The position numbers and the translations under genes were made by a program. Shown in pieces: positions 48,536 through 62,700 of a stretch of DNA of 64,000 nt. The notes beneath the pieces are model-generated. The model ran no database searches. It worked only from the letters and a program-made list of their open reading frames with translations, and had not been told where the DNA came from. The stretch is from Petrolisthes cinctipes (lineage: Eukaryota > Arthropoda > Malacostraca > Decapoda > Porcellanidae), in NCBI GenBank assembly GCA_033782935.1, contig JAWQEG010000283.1, forward strand, positions 1,364,001 to 1,428,000. Reading direction: 5' to 3'. How positions within the stretch are numbered: position 1 is the first letter of the stretch; each line of letters starts with the position of its first letter.

Positions 48536-51500
48536 TACATGCCTACTCCGTGTTAGAGTATTTTCAAAATTCAGGCCCAAAACATGCTGAAAATCGATAT
48601 TTTTGGTGCCCAAAGTCAATATGTGCATGTATCTTCTGTACCCGTTTATATCTCAAATTCAGGCTCAAAACAACCGAAAATTCAATATTTTGGGGTCCCA
48701 GAAGCAATCTGTACAGTGCTAGAATATTTTCAAAATATAGGCTAAAAACATGCTAAAAATCGATCTTTTAAGTGCCAAAAAGTCGATATCTCAAATTCAG
48801 TCCCAAAACACCCGAAAATTCGATATTTAGGGGTCCCAGAAGCGATCTGTACATGCCTACTCCGTGTTAGAGTATTTTCAAAATTCAGGCCCAAAACATG
48901 CTGAAAATCGATATTTTTGGCGCCCAAAGTCAATATGTGCATGTATCTTCTGTACCCGTTTATATCTCAAATTCAGGCTCAAAACACCCGAAAATTCAAT
49001 ATTTTGGGGGCCCAGAAGCAATCTGTACATGCCTACTCAGTGCTAGAATATTTTCAAAATATAGGCTAAAAACATGCTAAAAATCGATCTTTTAGGTGCC
49101 AAAAAGTCGATATCTCAAATTCAGTCCCAAAACACCTGAAAATTCGATATTTAGGGGTCACAGAAGCGATCTGTACATGCCTACTCCGTGTTAGAGTATT
49201 TTCAAAATACATGCTCAAAACATACTGAAAATCGATCTTTTAGGTGCACAAAAGTCGATATGTGCATGCATCTTCAGTACCCGTTTATATCTCAAATTCA
49301 GGCTCAAAACACCCGAAAATTCAATATTTTGGGGTCCTAGAAGCAATCTGTACATGCCTACTCAGTGTTAGAGTATTTTCAAAATACAGGCCCAAAACAT
49401 GCTGAAAATCGATATTTTAGATGCCCAAAGTCAATATGTGCATGTATCTTCTGTACCCGTTTATATCTCAAATTCAGGCTCAAAACACCCGAAAATTCAA
49501 TATTTTGGGGTCCCAGAAGCAATCTGTACATGCCTACACAGTGCTAGAATATTTTCAAAATATAGGCTAAAAACATGCTAAAAATCGACAATTTAGGTGC
49601 CAAAAAATCGATATCTCAAATTCAGTCCCAAAACACCCGAAAATTCGATATTTAGGGGTCCCAGAAGCGATCTGTACATGCCTACTCCGTGTTAGAGTAT
49701 TTTCAAAATTCAGGCCCAAAACATGCTGAAAATCGATATTTTTGGTGCCCAAAGTCAATATGTGCATGTATCTTCTGTACCCGTTTATATCTCAAATTCA
49801 GGCTCAAAACACCCGAAAATTCAATATTTTGGGGTCCCAAAAGCAATCTGTACATGCCTACTCCGTGTTAGAGTATTTTCAAAATTCAGGCCCAAAACAT
49901 GCTGAAAATCGATATTTTAGATGCCCAAAGTCAATATGTGCATGTATCTTCTGTACCCGTTTATATCTCAAATTCAGGCTCAAAACACCCGAAAATTCAA
50001 TATTTTGGGGTCCCAGAAGCAATCTGTACATGCTTACACAGTGCTAGAATATTTTCAAAATATAGGCTAAAAACATGCTAAAAATCGACATTTTAGGTGC
50101 CAAAAAATCGATATATCAAATTCAGTCCCAAAACACCCGAAAATTCGATATTTTGGGGTCCCAGAAGGTATCTGTACATGCCTACTCAGTGTTAGAGTAT
50201 TTTCAAAATACAGGCCAAAAACATACTGAAAATCGATCTTTTAGGTGCCCAAAAGTCGATATGTGCATGCATCTTCTGTACCCGTTTATATATCAAATTC
50301 TGGCTCAAAACACCCGAAAATTCAATATTTTGGGGTCCCAGAAGCAATCTGTACATGCCTACTCAGTGCTAGAATATTTTCAAAATATAGGCTAAAAACA
50401 TGCTAAAAATCGATCTTTTAGGTGCCAAAAAGTCGATATCTCAAATTCAGTCCCAATACACCCTAAAATTCGATATTAGGGGTCCCAGAAGCGATCTGTA
50501 CATGCCTACTCCGTGTTAGAGTATTTTCAAAATACATGCTCAAAACATACTGAAAATCGATCTTTTAGGTGCACAAAAGTCGATATGTGCATGCATCTTC
50601 AGTACCCGTTTATATCTCAAATTCAGGCTCAAAACACCCAAAAATTCAATATTTTGGGGTCCCAGAAGCAATCTGTACATGCCTACTCAGTGTTAGAGTA
50701 TTTTCAAAATACAGGCCCAAAACATGCTGAAAATCGATATTTTAGATGCCCAAAGTCAATATGTGCATGTATCTTCTGTAACCGTTTATATCTCAAATTC
50801 AGGCTCAAAACACCCGAAAATTCAATATTTTGGGGTCCCAGAAGCAATCTGTACATGCCTAAACAGTGCTAGAATATTTTCAAAATAAAGGCTAAAAACA
50901 TGCTAAAAATCGACATTTTAGGTGCCAAAAAATCGATATCTCAAATTCAGTCCCAAAACACCCGAAAATTCGATATTTAGAGGTCCCAGAAGGTATCTGT
51001 ACATGCCTACTCCGTGTTAGAGTATTTTCAAAATACAGGCCAAAAACATACTGAAAATCGATCTTTTAGGTGCCCTAAAGTCGATATGTGCATGCATCTT
51101 CTGTACACGTTTATATCTCAAATTCTGGCCCTAAACACCCGAAAATTCGATATTTTGGGGTCCCAGAAGCGATCTATACATGCCTACTCCGTGTTAGAGT
51201 ATTTTCAAAATTCAGGCCCAAAACATGCTGAAAATCGATATTTTTGGTGCCCAAAGTCAATATGTGCATGTATCTTCTGTACCCGTTTATATCTCAAATT
51301 CAGGCTCAAAACACCCGAAAATTCAATATTTTGGGGTCCCAGAAGCAATCTGTACATGCCTACTCAACGCTAGAATATTTTCAAAATATAGGCTAAAAAC
51401 ATGCTAAAAATCGATCTTTTAGGTGCCAAAAAGTCGATATCTCAAATTCAGTCCCAAAACACCCGAAAATTCGATATTTAGGGGTCCCAGAAGCGATCTG

Positions 51501-52184
51501 TACATGCCTACTCCGTGTTAGAGTATTTTCAAAATACATGCTCAAAACATACTGAAAATCGATCTTTTAGGTGCACAAAAGTCGATATGTGCATGCATCT
51601 TCAGTACCCGTTTATATCTCAAATTCAGGCTCAAAACAACCGAAAATTCAATATTTTGGGGTCCCAGAAGCAATCTGTACATGCCTACTCAGTGTTAGAG
51701 TATTTTCAAAATACAGGCCCAAAACATGCTGAAAATCGATCTTATAGGTGCCAAAAAGTCGATATCTCAAATTCAGTCCCAAAACAACCAAAAATTCGAT
51801 ATTTAGGGGTCCCAGAAGCTATCTGTACATGCCTACTCCGTGTTAGAGTATTTTCAAAATACATGCTCAAAACATACTGAAAATCGATCTTTTAGGTGCA
51901 CAAAAGTCGATATGTGCATGCATCTTCAGTACCCGTTTATATCTCAAATTCAGGCTCAAAACACCCGAAAATTCAATATTTTGGGGTCCCAGAAGCAATC
52001 TGTACATGCCTACTCAGTGCTAGAATATTTTCAAAATATAGGCTCAAAACATGCTAAAAATCGATATTTTAGATGCCCAAAGTCAATATGTGCATGTATC
52101 TTCTGTACCCGTTTATATCTCAAATTCAGGCTCAAAACACCCGAAAATTAAATATTTTGGGGTCCCAGAAGCAATCTGTACATG
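48365..52184 (+). repeat. Mixed trimers leading into the diverged end
   Basis: Monomers of A1, A2, B1, B2 and C types occur in less regular order. They include another AAACAACCGAAAATTC copy with the 10-bp loss (48,710), a B2 directly followed by a B1 with no C between (49,858), a trimer with CTGTAACCG and CCTAAACAGTGC (50,690-50,880), and a short C-like unit with CTTATAGGTGCC and ACAACCAAAAATTCG (from 51,689). Private changes are more frequent than to the left, so the region looks less homogenised. Confidence 0.75.
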
Positions 52185-54120
52185 CCTACTCAGTGCTAGA
52201 ATATTTTCAAAATATAGGCTCAAAACATGCTAAAAATCGATATTTTAGGTGCGTAAAGTCGATATCTCAAATTCAGTCCCAAAACACCCGAAAATTCGAT
52301 ATTTAGGGGTCCCAGAAGCGATCTGTACATGCGTACTCCGTGTTAGAGTATTTTCAAAATACAGGAACAAAACATGCTCAAAATCGATGTTTTAGGTGCC
52401 CATAAGTCGATATGAGCATGCATCTTCAGTACCCGTTTATATCTCAAATTCAGGCTCAAAACACCCGAAAATTCGATATTATGGGGTCCCAGAAGCAATC
52501 TGTACATGCCTAATCCGTGATAGAGTATTTTCAAAATACAGGCCCAAAACATGCTGAAAATCGATATTTTAGATTCCCTAAGTTAAAATGAGCATATATC
52601 TTCTGTACCCGTTTATATCTCAAATTCATGCTCAAAACACCCGAAAATTCGATATTTTAGGGTCCCAGAAGCAATCTGTACATGCCTACTCAGTGCTAGA
52701 ACATTTTCAAAATATAGGCTCAAAACATGCTACAAATCGATATTTTAGGTGCGTAAAGGCGATACCTCAAATTCAGTCCCAAAACACCCGAAAATTCGAT
52801 ATCTAGGGGTCCCAGAAGCGATCTGTACATGCCTACTCCGTGTTAGAGTATTTTCAAAATACAGGCCAAAAACATACTGAAAATCTATCTTTTAGGTGCC
52901 CAAAAGTCGATATGTGCATGCATCTTCTGTACCCGTTTATATCTCAAATTCTGGCCCTAAACACCCGAAAATTCGATATTTTTGGGTCCCAGAAGCGATC
53001 TGTACATGCCTACTCAGTGCTAGAATGTTTTCAAAATATAGGCTCAAAACATGCTCAAAATCGATATTTTAAGTGCCCCAAAGCCGATATGTGCATGCAT
53101 CTTCTGTACCCGTTTATATCTCAAATTCTGGCCCTAAACACCCGAAAATTCGATATTTTGGGGTCCCAGAAGCAATCTGTACATGCCTACTCAGTGCTAG
53201 AATATTTTCAAAATATAGGCTAAATACATGCTAAAAACCGACATTTTAAGTGCCAAAAAGTCGATATCTCAAATTAAGGCACAAAACACCCGAAAATTCG
53301 ATATTTAGGGGTCCCAAAAGCGATCTGTACATGCTTTCTCAGTGCTAGAATATTTTCAAAATATATGCTTAAAACATGCTAAAAATCGATATTTTAGGTG
53401 CGTAAGGGCGATATCTCAAATTCAGGCCCAAAACACCCGAAAATTCGATATTTTGGGGTCCCAGAAGCGATGTGTACATGCCTACTCCGTGTTAGAGTAT
53501 TTTCAAAATACAGGCCCAAAACATGATCAAAATCGATGTTTCAGGTGCCCAAAAGTCGATATGTGCATGCATCTTCAGTACCCGTTTATATCTCAAATTC
53601 AGGCTCAAAACACCCTAAAATTCGATATTTTGGGGTCCCAGAAGCGATCTGTACATGCCTACTCCGTGTTAGAGTATTTACAAAATACAGGCCCAAAACA
53701 TGCTGAAAATCGATATATTAGATGCCCGAAGTCAATATGTGCATGTATCTTCTGTAACCGTTTATATCTCAAATTCAGGCTCAAAACACCCGAAAATTCA
53801 ATATTTTGGGGTCCCAGAAGCAATCTGTACATGCCTAAACAGTGCTAGAATATTTTCAAAATAAAGGCTAAAAACATGCTAAAAATCGACATTTTAGGTG
53901 CCAAAAAATCGATATCTCAAATTCAGTCCCAAAACACCCGAAAATTCGATATTTAGAGGTCCCAGAAGGTATCTGTACATGCCTACTCCGTGTTAGAGTA
54001 TTTTCAAAATACAGGCCAAAAACATACTGAAAATCGATCTTTTAGGTGCCCTAAAGTCGATATGTGCATGCATCTTCTGTACACGTTTATATCTCAAATT
54101 CAGTCCCAAAACAACCAAAA
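50690..54120 (+). repeat. Dispersed duplication at +2,976
   Basis: About 50.73-51.12 kb reappears at about 53.70-54.10 kb. Shared rare marks are CTTCTGTAACCG, CCTAAACAGTGC, AAAATAAAGGCTAAAAAC, GGTGCCCTAAAGTCG and CTTCTGTACACG. The intervening ~2.6 kb has local variants, so this may be a transfer or an incomplete higher-order repeat rather than a clean tandem copy. Confidence 0.75.
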
Positions 54121-55090
54121 ATTCGATATTTTTGGGTCCCAGAAGCGATCTGTACATGCCTACTCAGTGCTAGAATGTTTTCAAAATATAGGCTTAAAAA
54201 ATGCTCAAAATCGATATTTTAGGTGCCCAAAAGTCGATATGTGCATGCATCTTCTGTACCCGTTTATATCTCAAATTCTGGCCCTAAACACCCGAAAATT
54301 CAATATTTTGGGGTCCCAGAAGCAATCTGTACATGCCTACTCAGTGCTAGAATATTTTGAATAAATATAGGCTAAAAACATGATAAAAATCGATATTTTA
54401 GGTGCCAAAAAGTCGATATCTCAAATTAAGGCCCAAAACACCCGAAAATTCTATATTTAGGGGTCCCAGAAGCGATCTGTACATGCCTACTCCGTGTTAG
54501 AGTATTTTCAAAATACAGGCCCAAAACATGCTCAAAATCGATGTTTTAGGTGCCAAAAAGTCGATATGTGCATTCACCTTCAGTACCCGTTTATATCTCA
54601 AATTCAGGCTCAAAACACCCGAAAATTCGATATTTTGGGGTCCCAGAAGCAATCTGTACATGCCTACTCAGTGCTAGAATATATTCAAAATATAGGCTAA
54701 ATACATGCTAAAAATCTATATTTTAGGTGCCAAAAAGTCGATATCTCAAATTAAGGCCCAAAACACCCGAAAATTCGATATTTAGGGGTCCCAAAGCGAT
54801 CTGTCCATGCCTACTCAGTGCTAGAATATTTTCAAAATATAGGCTAAAAACATGCTAAAAATCGATATTTTAGGTGCATAAGGGCGATATCTCAAATTCA
54901 GGCCCAAAACACCCGAAAATTCGATATTTTGGGGTCCCAGAAGCGATGTGTACATGCCTACTCCGTGTTAGAGTATTCTCAAAATACAGGCCCAAAACAT
55001 GATCAAAATCGATGTTTTAGGTGCCCAAAAGTCGATATGTGCATGCATCTTCAGTACCCGTTTATATCTCATGAAATTCAGGCTTAAAAC
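53334..55090 (+). repeat. Dispersed duplication at +1,469
   Basis: About 53,334-53,620 and 54,803-55,089 share GGGCGATATC, GAAGCGATGTGTACATG, AACATGATCAAAATCGATG and the following A-type sequence. Differences include GGTGCGTAAGGG against GGTGCATAAGGG and GTTTCAGG against GTTTTAGG, indicating a moderately old event. Confidence 0.75.
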
Positions 55091-56754
55091 ACCCGAAAAT
55101 TCGATATTTTGGGGTCCCAGAAGCGATCTGTACATGCCTACTCCGTGTTAGAGTATTTTCAAAATACAGACCTAAAAAACAGGCTGAAAATCGATATATT
55201 AGGTGCCCTAAAGTCGATATGTGCATGCATCTTCTGTTTTTGTTCATATCTCAAATTCAGGCTCAAAACACCCGAAAATTCGATATTTTGGGGTCCCAGA
55301 AGCGATCTGTACATGCCTACTCAGTGCTAGAATATTTTCAAAATATAGGCTCAAAACATGCTAAAAATCGATATTTTAGGTGCGTAAAGGCGATATCTCA
55401 AATTAAGGCCCAAAACACCCGAAAATTCGATATTATGGGGTCCCAGAAGCGATCTGTACATGCCCACTCCGTGTTAGAGTATTTACAAAATACAGGCCCA
55501 AAACATGCTCAAAATCGATGTTTTAGGTGCCCAAAAGTCGATATGTGCATGCATCTTCTGTACCCGTTTATATCTCAAATTCAGGCTCAAAACACACGAA
55601 AATTCAATATTTTGGGGTCCCAGAAGCAATCTGTACATGCCTACTCATTGCTAGAATGTTTTCAAAATATAGGCTCAAAACATGCTAAAAATCGATATTT
55701 TAGGTGCGTAAAGGCGATATCTCAAATTCAGGCCCAAGACAAATTCAATATTTTGGGGTCCCAAAAGCAATCTGTACATGCCTACTCAGTGCTAGAATAT
55801 TTTCAAAATATAGGCTAAAAACACGCTAAAAATCTATCTTTTAGGTGCCAAAAAGTCGATATCTCAAATTCAGTCCCAAAAAACCCGAAAATTCGATATT
55901 TAGGGGTCCCAGAAGCAATCTGTACATGCCTACTCCGTGTTAGAGTATTTTCAAAATACAGGCCAAAAACATACTGAAAATCGATCTTTTAGGTGCCCAA
56001 AAGTCGATATGTGCATGCATCTTCTGTACCCGTTTATATCTCAAATTCTGGCCCTAAACATCCGAAAATTCAATATTTTGGGGTCCCAAAAGCAATCTGT
56101 ACATGCCTACTCAGTGCTAGAATATTTTCAAAATGTAGGCTCAAAACATGCTCAAAATCGATATTTTAGGTGCCCAAAAGTCGATATGTGCATGCATCTT
56201 CTTTACTCGTTTATATCTCAAATTCAAACTCAAAACACCCGAAAATTCCATATTTTGGGGTCCCAGAAGCGATCTGTACATGCCTACTCAGTGCTAGAAT
56301 ATTTTCAAAATATAGGCTCAAAACATGCTAAAAATCGATATTTTAGGTGAGTAAAGGCGATATCTCAAATTAAGGCCCAAAACACACGAAAATTCGATAT
56401 TTAGGGGTCCCTGAAGCGATCTGTACATGCCTACTCCGTATTAGAGTAATTTCAAAATACATGCCCAAAACATGCTTAAAATCGATATTTTAGATGCCCA
56501 AAGTCAATATGTGCATGTAACTTCTGTACCCGTTTATATCTTAAATTCAGGCTCAAAACTCCCGAAAATTCAATATTTTGGGGTCCCAGAAGCAATCTGT
56601 ACATGCCTACTGAGTGCTAGAATATTTTCAAAATATTGGCTAAAAAACATGCTAAAAATCGATATTTTAGGTGCCAAAAAGTCGATATCTCAAATTAAGG
56701 CCCAAAACACCCGAAAATTCGATATTTAGGGGTCCCAGAAGCGATCTGTACATT

Positions 56755-59700
56755 CCTACTAAGTGTTAGAGTATTTTCAAAATACAGGCCAAAAACATAA
56801 TGAAAATCGATCTTTTAGGTGCCCAAAAGTCGATATGTGCATGCATCTTCTCTACCCGTTTATATCTCTAATTCTGGCCCTAAGCACCCGAAAATTCGAT
56901 ATTTTTTGGTCCGAAAAGCGATCTGTACATGCCTACTCAGTGCTAGAATGTCTTCAAAATATAGGCTCAAAACATGCTCAAAATCGATATTTTAGGTGCC
57001 CAAAAGTCGATATGTGCATTCATCTTCTGTATTCGTTTATATCTCAAATTCAAGCTCATAACACCCGAAAATTCGATATTTTGGGGACCCAGAAGCGATC
57101 TGAACATGCCTACACAGTGCTAGAATATTTTCAAAATATAGGCTCAAAACATGCTAAAAATCGATATTTTAGGTGCGTAAAGGCTATATCTCAAACTCAG
57201 GCCCAAAACACCCGCAAATTCGATATTTTGGGGTCATAGAAGCGATCTGTACATGCCTACTCAGTGTTAGAGTATTTTCAAAATTCAGGCCCAAAACATT
57301 CTGAAAATCAATATTTTTGGTGCCCAAAGTCAATATGTGTATGCATCTTCTGTACTCGTTTATATCTCAAATTCAAGCTCAAAACACCCGAAAATTCGAT
57401 ATTTTGGAGTCCCAGAAGCGATCTGTACATGCCTACTCAGTGCTAGAATATTTTCATAATATAGGCTCAAAACATTCTAAAAATCGATATTTTAGGTGCG
57501 TAAAGGCGATATCTCAAATTTAGGCCCAAAACACCCGAAAATTCGATATTTTGGGGTCCCAGAAGCGATCTGTACATGCCTACTCCGTGTTAGAGTATTT
57601 TCAAAATACAGGCCCAAAACATGCTCAAAATCGATGTTTTAGGTGCCAAAAAGTCGATATGTGCATGCATCTTCAGTACCCGTTTAAATCTCAAATTCAG
57701 GCTCAAAACACCCGAAAATTCTATATTTTGGGGTCCCAGAAGCGATCTGTACATGCCTACTCCGTGTTAGAGTATTTTCAAAATATAGGCTAAAAACATG
57801 CTAAAAATCGATATTTTAGGTGCGTAAAGGCGATATCTCAAATTAAGGCCCAAAACACCCGAAAATTCGATATTTAGGGGTCCCAGAAGCGATCTGTACA
57901 TGCCTACTTCGTGTTAGAGTATTTTCAAAATACAGGCCAAAAACATACTGAAAATCAATCTTTTAGGTGCCCAAAAGTCGATATGTGCATGCATTTTCTG
58001 TACCCGTTTATATCTCAAATTCTGGCCCTAAACACCCGAAAATTCGATATTTTGGGGTCCCAGAAGCGATCTGTACATGCCTACTCCGTGTTAGAGTATT
58101 TTCAAAATTCAGGCCCAAAACATACTGAAAATCGATATTTTTGGTGCCCAAAGTCAATATGTGTATGCTTCTTCTATACTCGTTTATATCTCAAATTCAG
58201 GCTCAAAACATCCGAAAATTCGATATTTTGGGGTCCCAGAAGCGATCTGTACATGCCTACTCAATGCTAGAATTTTTTCAAAATATAGGCTCAAAACATG
58301 CTCAAAATCGATATTTTAGGTGCGTAAAGGCGATATCTCAAATTCAGGCCCAAAACACCCGAAAATTCGATATTTTGGGGTCCCAGAAGCGATCTGTACA
58401 TGCCTACTCCGTGTTAGAGTATTTACAAAATACAGGCTCAAAACATGCTAAAAATCGATGTTTTAGGTGCCGAAAAGTCGATATGTGCATGCATCTTCAG
58501 TACCCGTTTATATCTCAAATTCAGGCTCAAAACACCCGAAAATTCGATATTTTGGGGTCCCAGAAGCGATCTGTACATGCCTACTCAGAGTTGCAATGTT
58601 TTCAAAATATAGGCTCAAAAAACATGCTCAAAATCGATATTTTAGGTGCACAAAAGTCGATATGTGAATGCATCTTCTGTACTCGTTTATATCTCAAATT
58701 CAAGCTCAAAACACCGGAAAATTCGATATTTTGTGGTCCTAGAAGCAATCTGTACATGCTTACTCAGTGCTAGAATATTTTCATAATATAGGCTCAAAAC
58801 ATTCTAAAAATCGATATTTTATGTGCGTAAAGGAGATATCTCAAATTTAGGCCCAAAACACCCGAAAATTCGATATTTTGGCGTTCCAGAAGCGATCTGT
58901 ACATGCCTACTCCTTGTTAGAGTATTTTCAAAATACAGGACCAAAACATGCTCAAAATCGATGTTTAAGGTGCCAAAAAGTCGATATGTGCATGCATCTT
59001 CAGTAACCGTTCAAATCTCAAATTCAGGCTCAAAACACCCGAAAATTCTATATTTTGGAATCCCAGAAGCGATCTGTATATGCCTACTCCGTGTTAGAGT
59101 ATTTTCAAAATATAGGCTAAAAACATGCTAAAAATCGATATTTTAGGTGCGTAAAGGCGATATCTCAAATTAAGGCCCAAAACACCCGAAAATTCGATAT
59201 TTAGGGGTCCCAGAAGCGATCTGTACATGCCTACTTCGTATTAGAGTATTTTCAAAATACAGGCCAAAAACATACTGAAAATCGATCTTTTAGGTGCCCA
59301 AAAGTCGATATGTGCATGCATCTTCTATACTCGTTTATATCTCAAATTCAGGCTCAAAACACCCGAAAATTCGATATTTTGGGGTCCCAGAAGCGATCTG
59401 TACATGCCTACTCAATGCTAGAATGTTTTCAAAATATAGGCTCAAAACATGCTCAAAATCGATATTTTAGGAGCCCAAAAGTCGATATGTGCATGCATCT
59501 TCTTTACTCGTTTATATCTCAAATTCAAACTCAAAACACCCGAAAATTCGATATTTTGGGGTCCCAGAAGCGATCTGTACATGCCTACTCAGTGTTAGAG
59601 TATTTTCAAAATTCAGGCCCAAAACATGCTCAAAATCGATATTTTAAGTGCCCAAAAGTCGATATGTGCATGCATCTTCTTTACTCGTTTATATCTCAAA

Positions 59701-62700
59701 TTCAAACTCAAAACACCCGAAAATTCGATATTTTGGGGTCCCAGAAGCGATCTGTACATGCCTACTCAGTGCTAGAATATTTTCAAAATATAGGCTCAAA
59801 ACATGCTAAAAATCGATATTTTAGGTGCCCAAAAGTCGATATGTGTATGCATCTTCTGTACTCGTTTAAATCTCAAATTCAGGCTCAAAACACCCGAAAA
59901 TTCGATATTTTGGGGTCCCAGAAGCGATCTGTACATGCCTACTCAGTGCTAGAATATTTTCAAAATATAGGCTCAAAACATGCTAAAAATATATATTTTA
60001 GGTGCGTAAAGGCGATATCTCAAATTAAGGCCCAAAACACCCGAAAATTCGATATTTAGGGGTCCCAGAAGCGATCTGTACATGCCAACTCCGTGTTAGA
60101 GTATTTTCAAAATACAGGCCAAAAACATACTGAAAATCGATCTTTTAGGTGCCCAAAAGTCGATATGTGCATGCATCTTCTATACCCGTTTATATCTCTA
60201 ATTCTGGCCCTAAACACCCGAAAATTCGATATTTTTGGGTCCGAAAAGCGATCTGTACATGCCTACTCAGTGCTAGAATGTCTTCAAAATATAGGCTCAA
60301 AACATGCTCAAAATCGATATTTTAGGTGCCCAAAAGTCGATATGTGCATTCATCTTCTGTATTCGTTTATATCTCAAATTCAAGCTCAAAACACCCGAAA
60401 ATTCGATATTTTGGGGACCCAGAAGCGATCTGAACATGCCTACACAGTGCTAGAATATTTTCAAAATATAGGCTCAAAACATGCTAAAAATCGATATTTT
60501 AGGTGCGTAAAGGCTATATCTCAAATTCAGGCCCAAAACACCCGAAAATTCGATATTTTGGGGTCCCAGAAGCGATCTGTACATGCCTACTCCGTGTTAG
60601 AGTATTTTCAAAATACAGGCCAAAAACATACTGAAAATCGATCTTTTAGGTGCCCAAAAGTCGATATGTGCATGCATCTTCTCTACCCGTTTATATCTCT
60701 AATTCTGGCCCTAAACACCCGAAAATTCGATATTTTTGGGTCCGAAAAGCGATCTGTACATGCCTACTCAGTGCTAGAATGTCTTCAAAATATAGGCTCA
60801 AAACATGCTCAAAATCGATATTTTAGGTGCCCAAAAGTCAATATGTGCATTCATCTTCTGTATTCGTTTATATCTCAAATTCAAGCTCAAAACACCCGAA
60901 AATTCGATATTTTGGGGTCCCAGAAGCGATCTGAACATGCCTACACAGTTCTAGAATATTTTCAAAATATAGGCTCAAAACATGTTTAAAAATCGATATT
61001 TTAGGTGCGTAAAGGCGATATCTCAAATTCTGGCCCAAAACACCCTGAAAATTCGATATTTTGGGGTCCCAGAAGCGATCTGTACATGCCTACTCAGAGT
61101 TGGAATGTTTTCAAAATAAAGGCTCAAAACATGCTCAAAATCGATATTTTAGGTGCAAAAAAGTTGATATGTGCATGCATCTTCTGTACTCGTTTATATC
61201 TCAAATTCAAGCTCAAAACACCCGAAAATTCGATATTTTGGAGTCCCAGAAGCGATCTGTACATGCCTACTCAGTGCTAGAATATTTTCATAATATAGGC
61301 TCAAAACATTCTAAAAATCGATATTTTAGGTGCGTAAAGGCGATATCTCAAATTTAGGCCCAAAACACCCGAAAATTCGATATTTTGGGGTCCCAGAAGC
61401 GATCTGTACATGCCTACTCCGTGTTAGAGTATTTTCAAAATACAGGCCCAAAACATGCTCAAAATCGATGTTTTAGGTGCCAAAAAGTCGATATGTGCAT
61501 GCATCTTCAGTACCCGTTTAAATCTCAAATTCAGGCTCAAAACACCCGAAAATTCTATATTTTGGGGTCCCAGAAGCGATCTGTACATGCCTACTCCGTG
61601 TTAGAGTATTTTCAAAATATAGGCTAAAAACATGCTAAAAATCGATATTTTAGGTGCGTAAAGGCGATATCTCAAATTAAGGCCCAAAACACCCGAAAAT
61701 TCGATATTTAGGGGTCCCAGAAGTGATCTGTACATGCCTACTTCGTGTTAGAGTATTTTCAAAATACAGGCCAAAAACATACTGAAAATCAATCTTTTAG
61801 GTGCCCAAAAGTCGATATGTGCATGCATTTTCTGTACCCGTTTATATCTCAAATTCTGGCCCTAAACACCCGAAAATTCGATATTTTTAGGTCCCAGAAG
61901 CGATCTGTACATGCCTACTCCGTGTTAGAGTATTTTCAAAATTCAGGCCCAAAACATACTGAAAATCGATATTTTTGGTGCCCAAAGTCAATATGTGTAT
62001 GCTTCTTCTATACTCGTTTATATCTCAAATTCAGGCTCAAAACATCCTAAAATTCGATATTTTGGGGTCCCAGAAGCGATCTGTACATGCCTACTCAATG
62101 CTAGAATTTTTTCAAAATATAGGCTCAAAACATGCTCAAAATCGATATTTTAGGTGCGTAAAGGCGATATCTCAAATTCAGGCCCAAAACACCCGAAAAT
62201 TCGATATTTTGGGGTCCCAGAAGCGATCTGTACATGCCTACTCCGTGTTAGAGTGTTTTCAAAATACAGGCCCAAAACATGCTAAAAATCGATGTTTTAG
62301 GTGCCGAAAAGTCGATATGTGCATGCATCTTCAGTACCCGTTTATATCTCAAATTCAGGCTCAAAACACCCGAAAACTCGATATTTTGGGGTCCCAGAAG
62401 CGATCTGTACATGCCTACTCAATGCTAGAATGTTTTCAAAATATAGGCTCAAAACATGCTCTAAATCGATATTTTAGGTGCCCAAAAGTCGATATGTGCA
62501 TGCATCTTCTTTACTCGTTTATATCTCAAATTCAAACTCAAAACACCCGAAAATTCGATATTTTGGGGTCCCAGAAGCGATCTGTACATGCCTACTCAGT
62601 GCTAGAATATTTTCAAAATATAGGCTCAAAACATGCTCAAAATCGATATTTTAGGTGAGTAAAGGAGATATCTCAAATTTAGGCCCAAAACACCCGAAAA

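Noticed and set aside
60093..60989. 298-residue open reading frame, and others of 165-249 residues at 45,519, 47,193, 53,342, 55,219, 58,141, 59,310, 61,975 and 63,141
   Set aside because: They are satellite monomers read in frame. Most start at GTG of CCGTGTTAGAG, and they repeat the same peptide in every copy. Neighbouring frames are also open, and no domain, promoter or codon bias is visible.
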